From positions 1-8,844 of the forward strand of contig JAPOQV010000084.1 in NCBI GenBank assembly GCA_026710565.1: a stretch of DNA of 8,844 bases. The letters run 5' to 3'. Positions 1 through 6,972 of this stretch are shown piece by piece. The DNA is from Spirochaetaceae bacterium. Its GTDB lineage: Bacteria; Spirochaetota; Spirochaetia; SZUA-6; Bin103. Numbering within the stretch: the stretch's first letter is position 1; each line of letters starts with the position of its first letter. The position numbers and the translations under genes are program-made. The notes under the pieces are model-generated. The model did not search any database and was not told the origin of the DNA. It saw nothing but the letters and a program-made list of their open reading frames with translations.

Positions 1-1
1 C

Positions 2-853
2 GGAGCGGCGGGCGGAGGCGGGGGGCCGGCGGGGGGGCTGCGGGTTGCGTGGAAGGGGTTCCGCGACACCCCGAGGCGGGTGAGGGTGGCCGGCGCCGCT
101 GAGGAGATCCGCCGTGGACTCGGGCGGCGCTTCGACGCGGCCGTGAAGCGGGCCATGCCGGCCGCCAGGAACCCGTTGATGGAGCGGCGTTGGGTCGATC
201 TCGGCACGCGCTACGGGGACTCCGAGGAGGTCGCCGACAGCGTCACGGCGGAGGTGCGCGCGCTGTACGACTCGGATCGGCTCGCATGGCTGACCGATCG
301 AGCGCTCTCTTCCGATCAGGACGAGCCTGAGGCCAAGCCCGACCGCCAGAGACTGATCGGAGACCTGGAGGATCCCGATTGGCGCGCACGCTATCGGGCG
401 CTCCGCAGGCTGGGGTCCGACGCCGGGTTGTTGCCGAAGATCATCGCGCTCGCCGGCGACGCCCACCTGTCGGTGCGCAGGCAGGCGATCGTGCTGTTGG
501 GGCTGTCCAGGGACGAGAGGGCTGAGGCCCCGCTCCGCGACGCGCTGCGTGCCCCGATCGCGGCGGTCCGCCGAACCGCCGGGGATGCGCTCAACGATCT
601 GGGCAATCCCGAGGTCGCCGGCGCGATCGCCGAGACGTTGGCCGACAACAGCGCACTGGTTCGCTGGCGTGCCGCCCGGTTCCTCTTCGAGCTGGGCGAC
701 GATCGCGCGCTGCCGAGCCTGCGGGCCGCCCGGGACGATCAGGGGTTCGAGGGGCGCATGCAGATCGAGCAGGCGATCGAGCGCATCGAGAGCGGGGCGA
801 GGCCGGAGGGGCCGGTTTGGCAGCGCATGACCCGCAGCGACCGCGAGCCGTGA
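2..853 (+). CDS. CvfC-like HEAT-repeat protein, C-terminal part (5' end outside window)
   Basis: The reading frame is open from the window edge to TGA at 851-853. A GTG at 80 could be called a start, but upstream codons in frame spell a glycine-rich stretch followed by LRVAWKGFRDTPRRVRV, and from there the protein follows my recollection of Staphylococcus CvfC (conserved virulence factor C). The gene therefore very likely begins outside the window, where that family carries an Nfu/NifU-like N-terminal domain. Matching blocks, numbered from the GTG at 80, are RRWVDLGTRYG near residue 36, VRRQAIVLLG near 132, AVRRTAGDALNDLG near 160, VRWRAARFLFELGDDRALPS near 192 and MQIEQAIERIESG near 226. The middle blocks are HEAT/PBS-lyase helical pairs that form a protein-binding solenoid. 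No signal peptide or membrane segment is visible here, so it is probably cytosolic. The molecular role of CvfC is not established. The stop overlaps the next gene's start (GTGA), indicating co-translation. Family placement is fairly sure; function is not. Confidence 0.82.
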   Translation, partial: GAAGGGGGPAGGLRVAWKGFRDTPRRVRVAGAAEEIRRGLGRRFDAAVKRAMPAARNPLMERRWVDLGTRYGDSEEVADSVTAEVRALYDSDRLAWLTDRALSSDQDEPEAKPDRQRLIGDLEDPDWRARYRALRRLGSDAGLLPKIIALAGDAHLSVRRQAIVLLGLSRDERAEAPLRDALRAPIAAVRRTAGDALNDLGNPEVAGAIAETLADNSALVRWRAARFLFELGDDRALPSLRAARDDQGFEGRMQIEQAIERIESGARPEGPVWQRMTRSDREP

Positions 854-1788
854 ACGTCTCCTTCGCCGCGCCGACGCTGCAGGCGGCGTGGTCCCCGCGC
901 CACGGCCACACGGTCGTGCGGTTTCGGGACCGCTTCTGGCTCTCCGGAGGATGCGAGGAGCAGAGCGAGGACCCGGCGGCTATCCTGGGCGACATCTGGT
1001 CATCCGCCGACGGGGTGGAGTGGGGGCGAGAGGCGGCCACAGCCGCGTGGCCCGAGCGCTACCTGCAGCAGATGGTCGTGTACGGCGGCCGCATCTGGAT
1101 GTTCGGCGGCATGCACCGCTACCGCCCGGAGCGCGTGAACCTCAACGACGTGTGGTCCTCGGACGACGGCGTGACCTGGGAGCAGGTGACGAAGGCGGCG
1201 CCGTGGCCGCCGCGTCACGTGTTCGCCGCCGCCGTCCACGACGGGCGGATGTGGGTGGGCTGCGGCGCACCGGACGGCGAGGTGTACTACGACGACCTGT
1301 GGTGGTCCACCGACGGCGCCGACTGGCACCGCTGTCCGGCGGACGGGCAGCGCTTCTCGGTCCGCAAGAGCCCGGCGCTGGTGAGCTTCCGCGGCGCGCT
1401 GTGGATCATCGGCGGCATGGAGCTCCTGCGGCCGGGGGTGTGCGCGGCGGTCAACGACGTGTGGCGCTCCGCGGACGGCTCTGCGTGGACGCGGGTGACC
1501 GGCGCGGCGGCGTGGTCGCCGCGGGACTTTCCCACGGTGATCCCGTTCCGGGATCGGCTGTGGCTGATCGACGGCCGCGAGGAGCGCTCGGGCCGCCACG
1601 TGCCGGAGCTGTGGTGGTCGAGCGACGGGGCGGACTGGCACCGCCACCCGGAAACGCTGCCGTGGCCGGGCCGCCACTCCGCCTCGCCGCTGCTGGTCGG
1701 CGAAACGGTGTGGTTGTTCGGCGGCTGCGAGAGCGGCCCGCGCGAGGCACACTTCAACGACGTGCGCGCGATGCGCTTTCAGGAGTGA
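850..1788 (+). CDS. Kelch-type beta-propeller protein (six blades)
   Basis: This 312-residue protein is made almost entirely of kelch/galactose-oxidase-type repeats. Six blades can be counted at about residues 21-58, 73-110, 123-159, 175-213, 228-263 and 277-309. Each has a hydrophobic strand ending in a glycine-rich turn (FWLSGG, IWMFGG, MWVGCG, LWIIGG, LWLIDG, VWLFGG). The first five are followed by a D/E-x-W segment and an S-x-D-G-x-x-W turn (for example WSSDDGVTW at 102-110, WWSTDGADW at 151-159). A TTG at 817 would add 11 residues but lies deep in the preceding gene. The GTG at 850 overlaps the upstream TGA and fits translational coupling, with no strong Shine-Dalgarno. There is no signal peptide. 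Such propellers bind ligands or partners, and no catalytic residues can be assigned. It sits 4 bases before a second propeller gene, so a shared carbohydrate-related task is inferred, not shown. Confidence 0.85.
   Translation: MNVSFAAPTLQAAWSPRHGHTVVRFRDRFWLSGGCEEQSEDPAAILGDIWSSADGVEWGREAATAAWPERYLQQMVVYGGRIWMFGGMHRYRPERVNLNDVWSSDDGVTWEQVTKAAPWPPRHVFAAAVHDGRMWVGCGAPDGEVYYDDLWWSTDGADWHRCPADGQRFSVRKSPALVSFRGALWIIGGMELLRPGVCAAVNDVWRSADGSAWTRVTGAAAWSPRDFPTVIPFRDRLWLIDGREERSGRHVPELWWSSDGADWHRHPETLPWPGRHSASPLLVGETVWLFGGCESGPREAHFNDVRAMRFQE
1781..1785 (+). promoter_or_regulatory. Shine-Dalgarno AGGAG for the propeller glycosidase gene
   Basis: AGGAG lies 7 bases upstream of the ATG at 1793, inside the last codons of the kelch gene. 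It decides the start of the downstream gene and supports one polycistronic mRNA. Confidence 0.8.
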
Positions 1789-1792
1789 AACG

Positions 1793-3313
1793 ATGAGCGG
1801 GACGCTTGACTACTTTCGGGGCGAGCCGCTTGAGGTGGGGACCACCCCGCAGTTCCTGTTCGACGACCACGCGGTGGAGGACGTCTGGGATCTCAAGCGG
1901 GTCTCTCAGATCGCCGCCAAGTTCCCGGGCAACCCGGTGATGGTCCCGGACCAGATCGGCGAGTCCTACTGCTACGAGTCGCACGTGGTGCGCGAAGCGG
2001 GCCGCTTCCGCATGTGGTACCAGGACTCGGACAGCCAGGCCCACTACCGCGGTGCCCCGGAGCCCGGCTCGGCCGAGGGCCACGGCGACTTCTGCCGCTA
2101 CGCGGAGAGCTCCGACGGGGTGCACTGGGTCAAGCCGAAGCTCGGCCTGCTGCGCCATCGCGGCACCGACCGCAACAACATCGTGCTGGCGGGAGCAGGC
2201 GAGTGCGACCGCTCCGCCGTGGTGCTCAACCCCGATCCGGACGACCGCGAGCGGCGCTACATCATGGGGTACCTGGACCAGCCGCGCGGCACCAGCGGCG
2301 TCTGCCTCGCCTATTCGGCCGACGGCATCCACTGGCATGAGGAACCCACCAATCCGGTCATCCAGGGCCATTACGACTGCGTGAACACGCCGGTCTGGGA
2401 CCCGGTGTCAGGCCACTGGCTGTGCTACACGCGGCCGACCGTGCACGCATTCGGCTACGTGCGGCCGGAGCGGGGCTGGACGGACGTGGACTGGGAGCGC
2501 GGCGAGGGCCGGCATCACCGGCGGCACGTGAGCGTGGCGGTGAGCCGCGACCTGGTGAACTGGGGGAAGGTGCGGACGGTGTTCTATCCGGACGAATTCG
2601 ATCCCGAGTGGCCGGACATCGACCACTTCCGGCCCTTCCTCCACAACGGGCTGTTCCTGGCCAACGCCTCCTACGTCGATCAGTCGGGAGGCCGCCGCGG
2701 GCAGCTCCGTTTCATGTGGAGCCGCGACGGCTTTCACTGGCAGCAGGCGCCGGACCGCGCCTGGTTCATCCCGCGCGGGCCTGCGGGCCACTTCGACGAC
2801 GGCTGGATCCTCGGGGCATCCGCGCCGGTCACGGTCGGCCACCAGATGTGGTTCTACTACGGCGGCCAGCCGCTGCAGATGCAGGTCGGCGTGGACCGCG
2901 GCAGCGCCGTGGGGCTGGCCAAGCTGCCGTGGGACCGCTTCGTGTCGCTCAAGGCCGAAGGCGAGCCCGGCTTCCTGCTCACGCGTGAGGTGCGGATCGC
3001 CGGCAACGAGCTGCGCGTCAACTGCGCCACCGGCCAGCGCTTCCCCAGCCTGACCGGCATGGCCGTGCTGGGCGACATCCGCGTCGAGCTGGTGGAGTCG
3101 CTGCCGGCGCGGGAGGCTGTGGTGGGCGGACGGCCGGTGCCGGGCTACACCATGGACGACTGCGACGCGATCCGCACCAACCGCATCGACCACCGCGTGA
3201 CCTGGAACGGGAAGTGGGACCTGGGCGAGCTGCGCGGCCGGCCGCTGCACCTGCGCTTCCGGCTGACCGAGTCGGAACTGTTCACGTTCGCGTTCGGTGA
3301 GGCAGCGGAATGA
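1793..3313 (+). CDS. Glycosidase-like five-bladed beta-propeller protein (GH43/GH32-like fold)
   Basis: This 506-residue protein resembles the five-bladed propeller glycosidases of the GH32/43/62/68/130 type, which hydrolyse or phosphorolyse glycans. Blade-like strands are visible around residues 57-80 (SYCYESHVVREAGRFRMWY), 137-162 (CDRSAVVLNPDPD then RRYIMGYLD), 193-214 (HYDCVNTPVWDPVSGHWLCY), 274-296 and 334-357 (FDDGWILGASAP, QMWFYYGG). Four S-x-D-x-x-x-W turns occur near 107, 176, 251 and 310. A C-terminal sandwich-like part from about 395 ends in LHLRFRLTESELFTFAF, typical of uncharacterised propeller hydrolases. Candidate acidic residues are the conserved-looking Asp and Glu at 62, 139, 195 and 275-277; the true catalytic set cannot be fixed by eye. 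There is no signal peptide, so a cytoplasmic role on imported oligosaccharide is likely. The ATG follows a good Shine-Dalgarno. It converges on a sugar ABC importer. Substrate is unknown; a non-catalytic propeller remains possible. Confidence 0.72.
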   Translation: MSGTLDYFRGEPLEVGTTPQFLFDDHAVEDVWDLKRVSQIAAKFPGNPVMVPDQIGESYCYESHVVREAGRFRMWYQDSDSQAHYRGAPEPGSAEGHGDFCRYAESSDGVHWVKPKLGLLRHRGTDRNNIVLAGAGECDRSAVVLNPDPDDRERRYIMGYLDQPRGTSGVCLAYSADGIHWHEEPTNPVIQGHYDCVNTPVWDPVSGHWLCYTRPTVHAFGYVRPERGWTDVDWERGEGRHHRRHVSVAVSRDLVNWGKVRTVFYPDEFDPEWPDIDHFRPFLHNGLFLANASYVDQSGGRRGQLRFMWSRDGFHWQQAPDRAWFIPRGPAGHFDDGWILGASAPVTVGHQMWFYYGGQPLQMQVGVDRGSAVGLAKLPWDRFVSLKAEGEPGFLLTREVRIAGNELRVNCATGQRFPSLTGMAVLGDIRVELVESLPAREAVVGGRPVPGYTMDDCDAIRTNRIDHRVTWNGKWDLGELRGRPLHLRFRLTESELFTFAFGEAAE

Positions 3314-3403
3314 GCGGGCGCCGGGGTTCCCTCGCCTGACAGACGAGACGGGCACCCCCCTCGAAGAGGGAGATGCCCGCACAGCGCGGCGAGATTCTTC
3401 GGA
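3314..3403. other. Convergent intergenic gap
   Basis: The 90 bases between the TGA of the propeller gene and the stop (TAG on the - strand) of the binding-protein gene contain no credible coding frame. The only structure seen is the hairpin listed separately. Confidence 0.7.
3349..3379. terminator. Probable bidirectional hairpin terminator
   Basis: An inverted repeat reads CGGGCA at 3349-3354 against TGCCCG at 3374-3379 (6 bp), and CCCTC at 3358-3362 against GAGGG at 3366-3370 (5 bp). A 3-by-3 internal loop separates the two stems, and the apical loop is GAA. It lies 35 bases past the + strand stop and 24 bases past the - strand stop, exactly between two convergent operons. No T-tract follows on either strand, so it is not a textbook intrinsic terminator. 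It may act bidirectionally or as an mRNA 3' end stabiliser. Confidence 0.6.
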
Positions 3404-4969
3404 CTAATACGGTACGAAGTCCGCGTTGCTGATGTCGCGGATCGCGCGGACCTGCTCAAGGCCGGCGCGTTCCAGGGCGGCCAGGTAGTCGCTCCAGTCG
3501 CCGTCGTCGTTCGGGTCCAGGGTCCCGGACAGGAACTTCGACCCGTACTCGTCGCGCACGTCGGTGACCACCACTTCCAGGTCGGCCAGCATGTCGGATT
3601 CGTCCTCGCTGAGCTTCCAGATGATGTGGCTCGAGTTGCGCAGGAACGGGTGCACGGACAGCGCCCTCTGCGTCGGCATCGTGTCTCCCTGCCCGGTGGC
3701 GGCCAGGGCGTAATCGCCCGGATAGTACAGTCCTTTCACGAACCCCAGCTCGTACATGCTCTGCCCCTGCGGGTTGGCAGTCGTGGCCATGTGGTCCAGA
3801 AGTATCGGCACGCGGTTGCCGGACTCGTCGGTGCCCCATTCGAAGGTCTCGCCCTCGACGCCGTAGTACATGAAGATGCCGCCGTCCGGCGAGGACAGGA
3901 AGTTGGTGTACTCAAGCCAGCGCTCCACCTGCTTGTCGGTGGCGCTCGCCGCGATCGAGCCGCCTTCGCTCCACGGGCTCGACCGCGCTACGATCGGATC
4001 GAGGCCGGGAGCGGTGACCACGCCGTCATGCACGATCGTGAACTGGGCGGTGGGATCGTCCGGGTCCACCACGCTGTTCACGTGCCCGATGCGGCCGACG
4101 TTGAAGTACATGATGTGATGCCGGCTCTCGGCCAGCAGCTCCGACCACTTGGTGAAGTCCTTCTGGTCGACCTCCGGGAAGACCAGGTCCTCCGCGTACA
4201 GCTTGTGCAGGTACTTCATCATCTCCCGGTACTTGTCGGTCTGCGGACCGTAGGTCACCGCGTTCGTGTCCGGATCGATGTACCAGTCGTCCCAGGTGCG
4301 CCACGCGAGCTGGTAGCCGCCGGTCAGCGAGCGGTATCCGCGGGTCTTGGCCCATCCCTGGATCGGCCACGAGTCCGGAAACTCCGCCTTGATGCGCTTC
4401 GCCGCCTCGTACAGCTCATCGGTGTTGGAGGGGAAGGAGATGCCCAGCGCGTCGAACACCTGGTCGCGGTATCCCCAGCCGTTGGCCAGGTAGATCGAGT
4501 TGGCATTCGGGTAGGAGTAGATGTTGCCGTCCGGCGCCGGCGCCGCCTTCATCACGTACTCCCAGCCGGCGTCGTCGAAACGCGCGCGGATGTTCGGCAT
4601 CTCGTCCAGCAGGTCCTGCATCGGCAACAGGTAGCCCTGCAAGCCCCACTGGTCGGTCGTCGCCTTCGGCCACGGAAACAGGATGTCGGGCTCGTCCCCG
4701 GCGGCCAGGCGCAGCTCCATGATCGAGATGTACTCGCCCGACGGGACCATCTCGAAGGTGATGTCCAGGTCGAAGCGCTCGAGCATCTGCTGCACCCACA
4801 GGTTGTCCGGCGGCGGGATGAGGTCGCGCGAATAGCGGTACATGTAGTCGAGCTCGACGATGTCGCGCCCGGCTCCCGCAGCGGCCGGCTGCTCGCTGGT
4901 GGCGCTGGCCCACGCCAGCGTTCCGGTGAGGACGAGCAGCATCGATAGGATTGCGAATAATCGTTTCAT
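3404..4969 (-). CDS. Extracellular solute-binding protein, LplA/YtcQ type (sugar ABC importer)
   Basis: This is a 521-residue family 1 extracellular binding protein that captures a sugar or oligosaccharide outside the inner membrane and delivers it to the permease pair encoded just upstream. Residues 1-22 form a signal peptide: a KR start, the hydrophobic run LFAILSMLLVLTGTLAW and a probable AWA-S cleavage site. There is no lipobox cysteine, and I see no cysteine in the whole protein, so it is predicted to be a soluble periplasmic protein, unlike the lipoprotein LplA of Bacillus. The mature part fits the long LplA/YtcQ subgroup by size (about 500 residues) and by blocks such as DEPDILFPWP near 92 and DNLWVQQMLERF near 55. 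The ATG at 4969 is preceded by AAGGAGA with a 6-base spacer. It is the last gene of the operon, 91 bases after the ytcP-like gene, and probably has extra ribosomes or its own mRNA species. Substrate cannot be read from sequence. Confidence 0.9.
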   Translation of the reverse strand: MKRLFAILSMLLVLTGTLAWASATSEQPAAAGAGRDIVELDYMYRYSRDLIPPPDNLWVQQMLERFDLDITFEMVPSGEYISIMELRLAAGDEPDILFPWPKATTDQWGLQGYLLPMQDLLDEMPNIRARFDDAGWEYVMKAAPAPDGNIYSYPNANSIYLANGWGYRDQVFDALGISFPSNTDELYEAAKRIKAEFPDSWPIQGWAKTRGYRSLTGGYQLAWRTWDDWYIDPDTNAVTYGPQTDKYREMMKYLHKLYAEDLVFPEVDQKDFTKWSELLAESRHHIMYFNVGRIGHVNSVVDPDDPTAQFTIVHDGVVTAPGLDPIVARSSPWSEGGSIAASATDKQVERWLEYTNFLSSPDGGIFMYYGVEGETFEWGTDESGNRVPILLDHMATTANPQGQSMYELGFVKGLYYPGDYALAATGQGDTMPTQRALSVHPFLRNSSHIIWKLSEDESDMLADLEVVVTDVRDEYGSKFLSGTLDPNDDGDWSDYLAALERAGLEQVRAIRDISNADFVPY

Positions 4970-5060
4970 CGTTGTTCTCCTTGCGGTTGAACGTTCCGAT
5001 TTCTCGTGAAGAGCGATTCGGTTTGCTACATGCGGTATCCTCCCTCGGACACGGAGCGGC
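4970..5060 (-). other. Intergenic spacer between ytcP-like and binding-protein genes
   Basis: This 91-base spacer has no credible gene. It holds the binding-protein Shine-Dalgarno at its downstream end, and at 5029-5044 a 16-base element that recurs upstream of the operon. On the - strand that element also reads as GGGAGG, a 7-base spacer and ATG, immediately followed by TAG (a start-stop pair). No hairpin strong enough to call a terminator was seen, so readthrough from the permease genes is expected. Confidence 0.55.
4976..4982 (-). promoter_or_regulatory. Strong Shine-Dalgarno of the binding-protein gene
   Basis: On the - strand AAGGAGA stands 6 bases before the ATG at 4969. It is the strongest ribosome site in the transporter operon, consistent with the high expression binding proteins need relative to their permeases. 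Confidence 0.8.
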
Positions 5061-5972
5061 TCACGCCTTCAGCGATCCGATCATGACGCCCTTGGCGAAG
5101 TACTTCTGAATGAACGGATAGACGATCAGCATCGGCAGCATCGCCGCGATCAGCGTGGCGTGCTTGAGCTTCTCGTAGTTGATGAAGCTGTCGCGGGAGG
5201 CCACCAGCCGCATGGCCTGCATGTCGGACTCGTTGATGTCCAGCTCCTCGGAAATCATGCCCTGCTCCAGGACGATGTTGCGCAGCACGACCTGCAGGGG
5301 TTTCAGGTCGTGGTCCTTCAGGAAGATCACGGCGTAGAACCACGAGTTCCAGTGCGACACCAGGTAGAACAGCCCGATCGTGGCGAGCGCGGCCTTGGAG
5401 ACCGGCATGACGATGGAGACCAGGATCCTGATGTCGTTGGCGCCGTCCAGGAAGGCGGACTCCTCCATCTCCTGGGGGACGGCCTGGAAGAAGGTGCGCA
5501 AGATGATCACGTTGTAGGCGCTGATGGCGGCCGGCAGCACGACGGCCCAGATCGTGTTCAGCATCCCGAGCTTCATCACCAGCAGGTAGAGCGGTATCAG
5601 GCCGCCGCCGAAGAACATCGTGACGACCACCAGCACCATGTAGAAGGAGCGCAGGGTCAGCCGCCGCTTGGAGAGCGGATAGGCCATGGCCGTGGTCAGG
5701 GTCAGGCTGATCGTGGTGCCCAGCACCGCGTACACCACCTGGTTGCGGTAGCCGATCGGGATGTTCCGCGAGCTGAAGATCAGCTCGAAGGCGCGCAGGC
5801 TGAACCCCTTGGGGTAGAAGGTGACGGTCTTCTTGAGCACCGCGTCGCCGCTCGAGATCGCCATGGAGGCGACGTGCAGCACCGGATACAGCGTGACGAT
5901 CACGACCACCAGCAACGCGCCGTAGATGAAGACGTCGAGCAGCAGCGAGCCCGGCGACGTGTCGCGGATCAT
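5061..5972 (-). CDS. ytcP: YtcP/LplC-type sugar ABC transporter permease
   Basis: This 303-residue inner-membrane permease pairs with the LplB-like subunit to form the import channel. Hydrophobic segments are visible at about residues 10-38, 77-98, 110-132, 139-159, 190-206 and 271-287, the six-helix MetI-like pattern. The cytoplasmic EAA loop, which docks the ATPase, is at about 167-190 (MEESAFLDGANDI then VMP). The C-terminus FIQKYFAKGVMIGSLKA is the characteristic ending of CarR/YtcP-type permeases, close to the usual 290-300 residues. The frame is open much further upstream, to 6410, but that part is antisense-like nonsense overlapping the lplB frame. The ATG at 5972 is backed by GAGGA with a 5-base spacer and by the family's normal length. 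It starts 8 bases after the lplB stop, so the two subunits are co-translated. The ATPase is not encoded here. Confidence 0.92.
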   Translation of the reverse strand: MIRDTSPGSLLLDVFIYGALLVVVIVTLYPVLHVASMAISSGDAVLKKTVTFYPKGFSLRAFELIFSSRNIPIGYRNQVVYAVLGTTISLTLTTAMAYPLSKRRLTLRSFYMVLVVVTMFFGGGLIPLYLLVMKLGMLNTIWAVVLPAAISAYNVIILRTFFQAVPQEMEESAFLDGANDIRILVSIVMPVSKAALATIGLFYLVSHWNSWFYAVIFLKDHDLKPLQVVLRNIVLEQGMISEELDINESDMQAMRLVASRDSFINYEKLKHATLIAAMLPMLIVYPFIQKYFAKGVMIGSLKA

Positions 5973-5977
5973 GCCCG

Positions 5978-5982
5978 TCCTC
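5978..5982 (-). promoter_or_regulatory. Shine-Dalgarno GAGGA for the ytcP-like gene
   Basis: GAGGA on the - strand lies 5 bases before the ATG at 5972 and overlaps the TGA stop of the lplB-like gene at 5981-5983. It fixes the start against the longer open frame and implies coupling. Confidence 0.75.
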
Positions 5983-6937
5983 ACCACAGGCTGTGCTCCG
6001 TGTAGCGGCGCGCCAGCCGGTTGGCGACCACCAGGAAACCCAGGTTTATGACCGAGTTGAACAGCCCCACCGCGGCCCCGTAGCTGAAGTCCGCCTTGAA
6101 CAGCCCGCGCCGCACCAGGAAGGTGCTGATCACGTCGGCGGTCTCGTAGGTCGCGGGGCTGTACATCAGGTATACCTTCTCGAAGCCGACGCTCAGCAGG
6201 GCGCCCGCCCGCAGGATGGTCAGGATGATGATCGTGGCGGCGATGGCCGGCAGGGTGACGTGGCGCATGCTCTGCAGCCGGGAGGCGCCGTCGATCGTCG
6301 CCGCCTCGTAGAGCTGCGGGTCGACCTGCGAGATCGCCGCCAGAAAGATGATCGCGCCCCAGCCGGCGTTCTGCCAGATGCCGGTGACGATGTAGAGGGG
6401 GCGGAACCACCCAGGCTCATTCATGAAGTAGATCGGTTCGATGCCGATGCTCACCAGGAAGCGGTTGAGCACGCCCTCGGAGGGGGACAGAAACAATGCC
6501 GCCAGCGACACCAGGGCCACCAGCGAGATGAAGTGGGGCAGGAAGCTGATGGTCTGCACCGAGCGCTTCACGGCGCCGTTGCGCACCTCGTTGAGGAGTA
6601 GAGCCAGCACGATCGGCACCGGGAAGCCGAAAAGCAGATCGTAGAAGCTGAGCAGGAAGGTGTTGCGGATCAGGCGGAAGAAGTAGGGGTGATTGAAGAA
6701 GCGGATGAAGTTCTCCAGGCCGACCCATTCGCTGCGGAACACGCCGACGCGGGAGTTGTAGTCCTGGAAGGCGACCACGACCCCGTACATGGGGACGTAG
6801 TGGAAGATGATGAACCAGGCGAGTCCGCCCAGCATCAGGAACTGCAGGTACTTGGTCTTGCGCAGGCCCCGGAGGGTGGCGGCCGTCCAGGAGATCCCCC
6901 GGTCGGCGGTCAACCGCTCGGCCCCCGCGCGTGCCAT
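5981..6937 (-). CDS. lplB: LplB-type sugar ABC transporter permease
   Basis: This 318-residue inner-membrane permease is the first gene of the importer operon. After a short cytoplasmic head (residues 1-28) the block KTKYLQFLMLGGLAWFIIFH begins helix 1, and YVPMYGVVVAFQDYN at about 47-61 is the LplB/YteP hallmark. Further membrane segments lie at about 96-116, 132-150, 184-201, 229-250 and 288-304. The EAA loop is at about 209-230 (LYEAATIDGASRLQSMRHVT then LP), nearly ideal to consensus, and binds a shared MsmX-like ATPase. Length matches the family (about 300-320). The ATG at 6937 has no good Shine-Dalgarno. It stands 22 bases from a 14-base perfect palindrome, so initiation may be inefficient or controlled by leader structure, or the true start may be slightly internal. 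It is followed after 8 bases by the ytcP-like gene. Confidence 0.93.
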   Translation of the reverse strand: MARAGAERLTADRGISWTAATLRGLRKTKYLQFLMLGGLAWFIIFHYVPMYGVVVAFQDYNSRVGVFRSEWVGLENFIRFFNHPYFFRLIRNTFLLSFYDLLFGFPVPIVLALLLNEVRNGAVKRSVQTISFLPHFISLVALVSLAALFLSPSEGVLNRFLVSIGIEPIYFMNEPGWFRPLYIVTGIWQNAGWGAIIFLAAISQVDPQLYEAATIDGASRLQSMRHVTLPAIAATIIILTILRAGALLSVGFEKVYLMYSPATYETADVISTFLVRRGLFKADFSYGAAVGLFNSVINLGFLVVANRLARRYTEHSLW

Positions 6938-6958
6938 CAGTGGCTACTCATCATTCGC

Positions 6959-6972
6959 GGCGCCGCGGCGCC
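6959..6972. repeat. 14-base perfect palindrome GGCGCCGCGGCGCC
   Basis: The sequence equals its own reverse complement over 14 bases and ends 22 bases upstream of the lplB-like ATG. It could be a protein-binding site or a structure hindering ribosome access. GC-only palindromes also arise by chance in DNA this GC-rich. Confidence 0.5.

Noticed and set aside
817..849. TTG start at 817 for the kelch gene
   Set aside because: It would add 11 residues without family support, deep inside the upstream gene. The GTG at 850 overlaps the upstream stop in the usual coupled way.
2408..3382. A 324-codon open frame on the - strand under the propeller glycosidase gene
   Set aside because: It is a shadow frame rich in A, R, H and P with no recognisable motif. 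It also runs through the probable terminator hairpin.
3626..4948. A 440-codon open frame on the + strand antisense to the binding-protein gene
   Set aside because: The composition is repetitive in V, R, H and L with no domain pattern, and the opposite strand encodes a clear binding protein. Long antisense frames are expected at this GC content.
5160..6005. A 281-codon + strand frame opposite the ytcP-like gene
   Set aside because: Its extreme H, D, Q and V content is an antisense artefact of membrane-helix codons.
5973..6410. N-terminal extension of the ytcP-like frame up to 6410
   Set aside because: The extension overlaps the lplB-like gene in another frame, shows no helix pattern, and the ATG at 5972 has its own Shine-Dalgarno.
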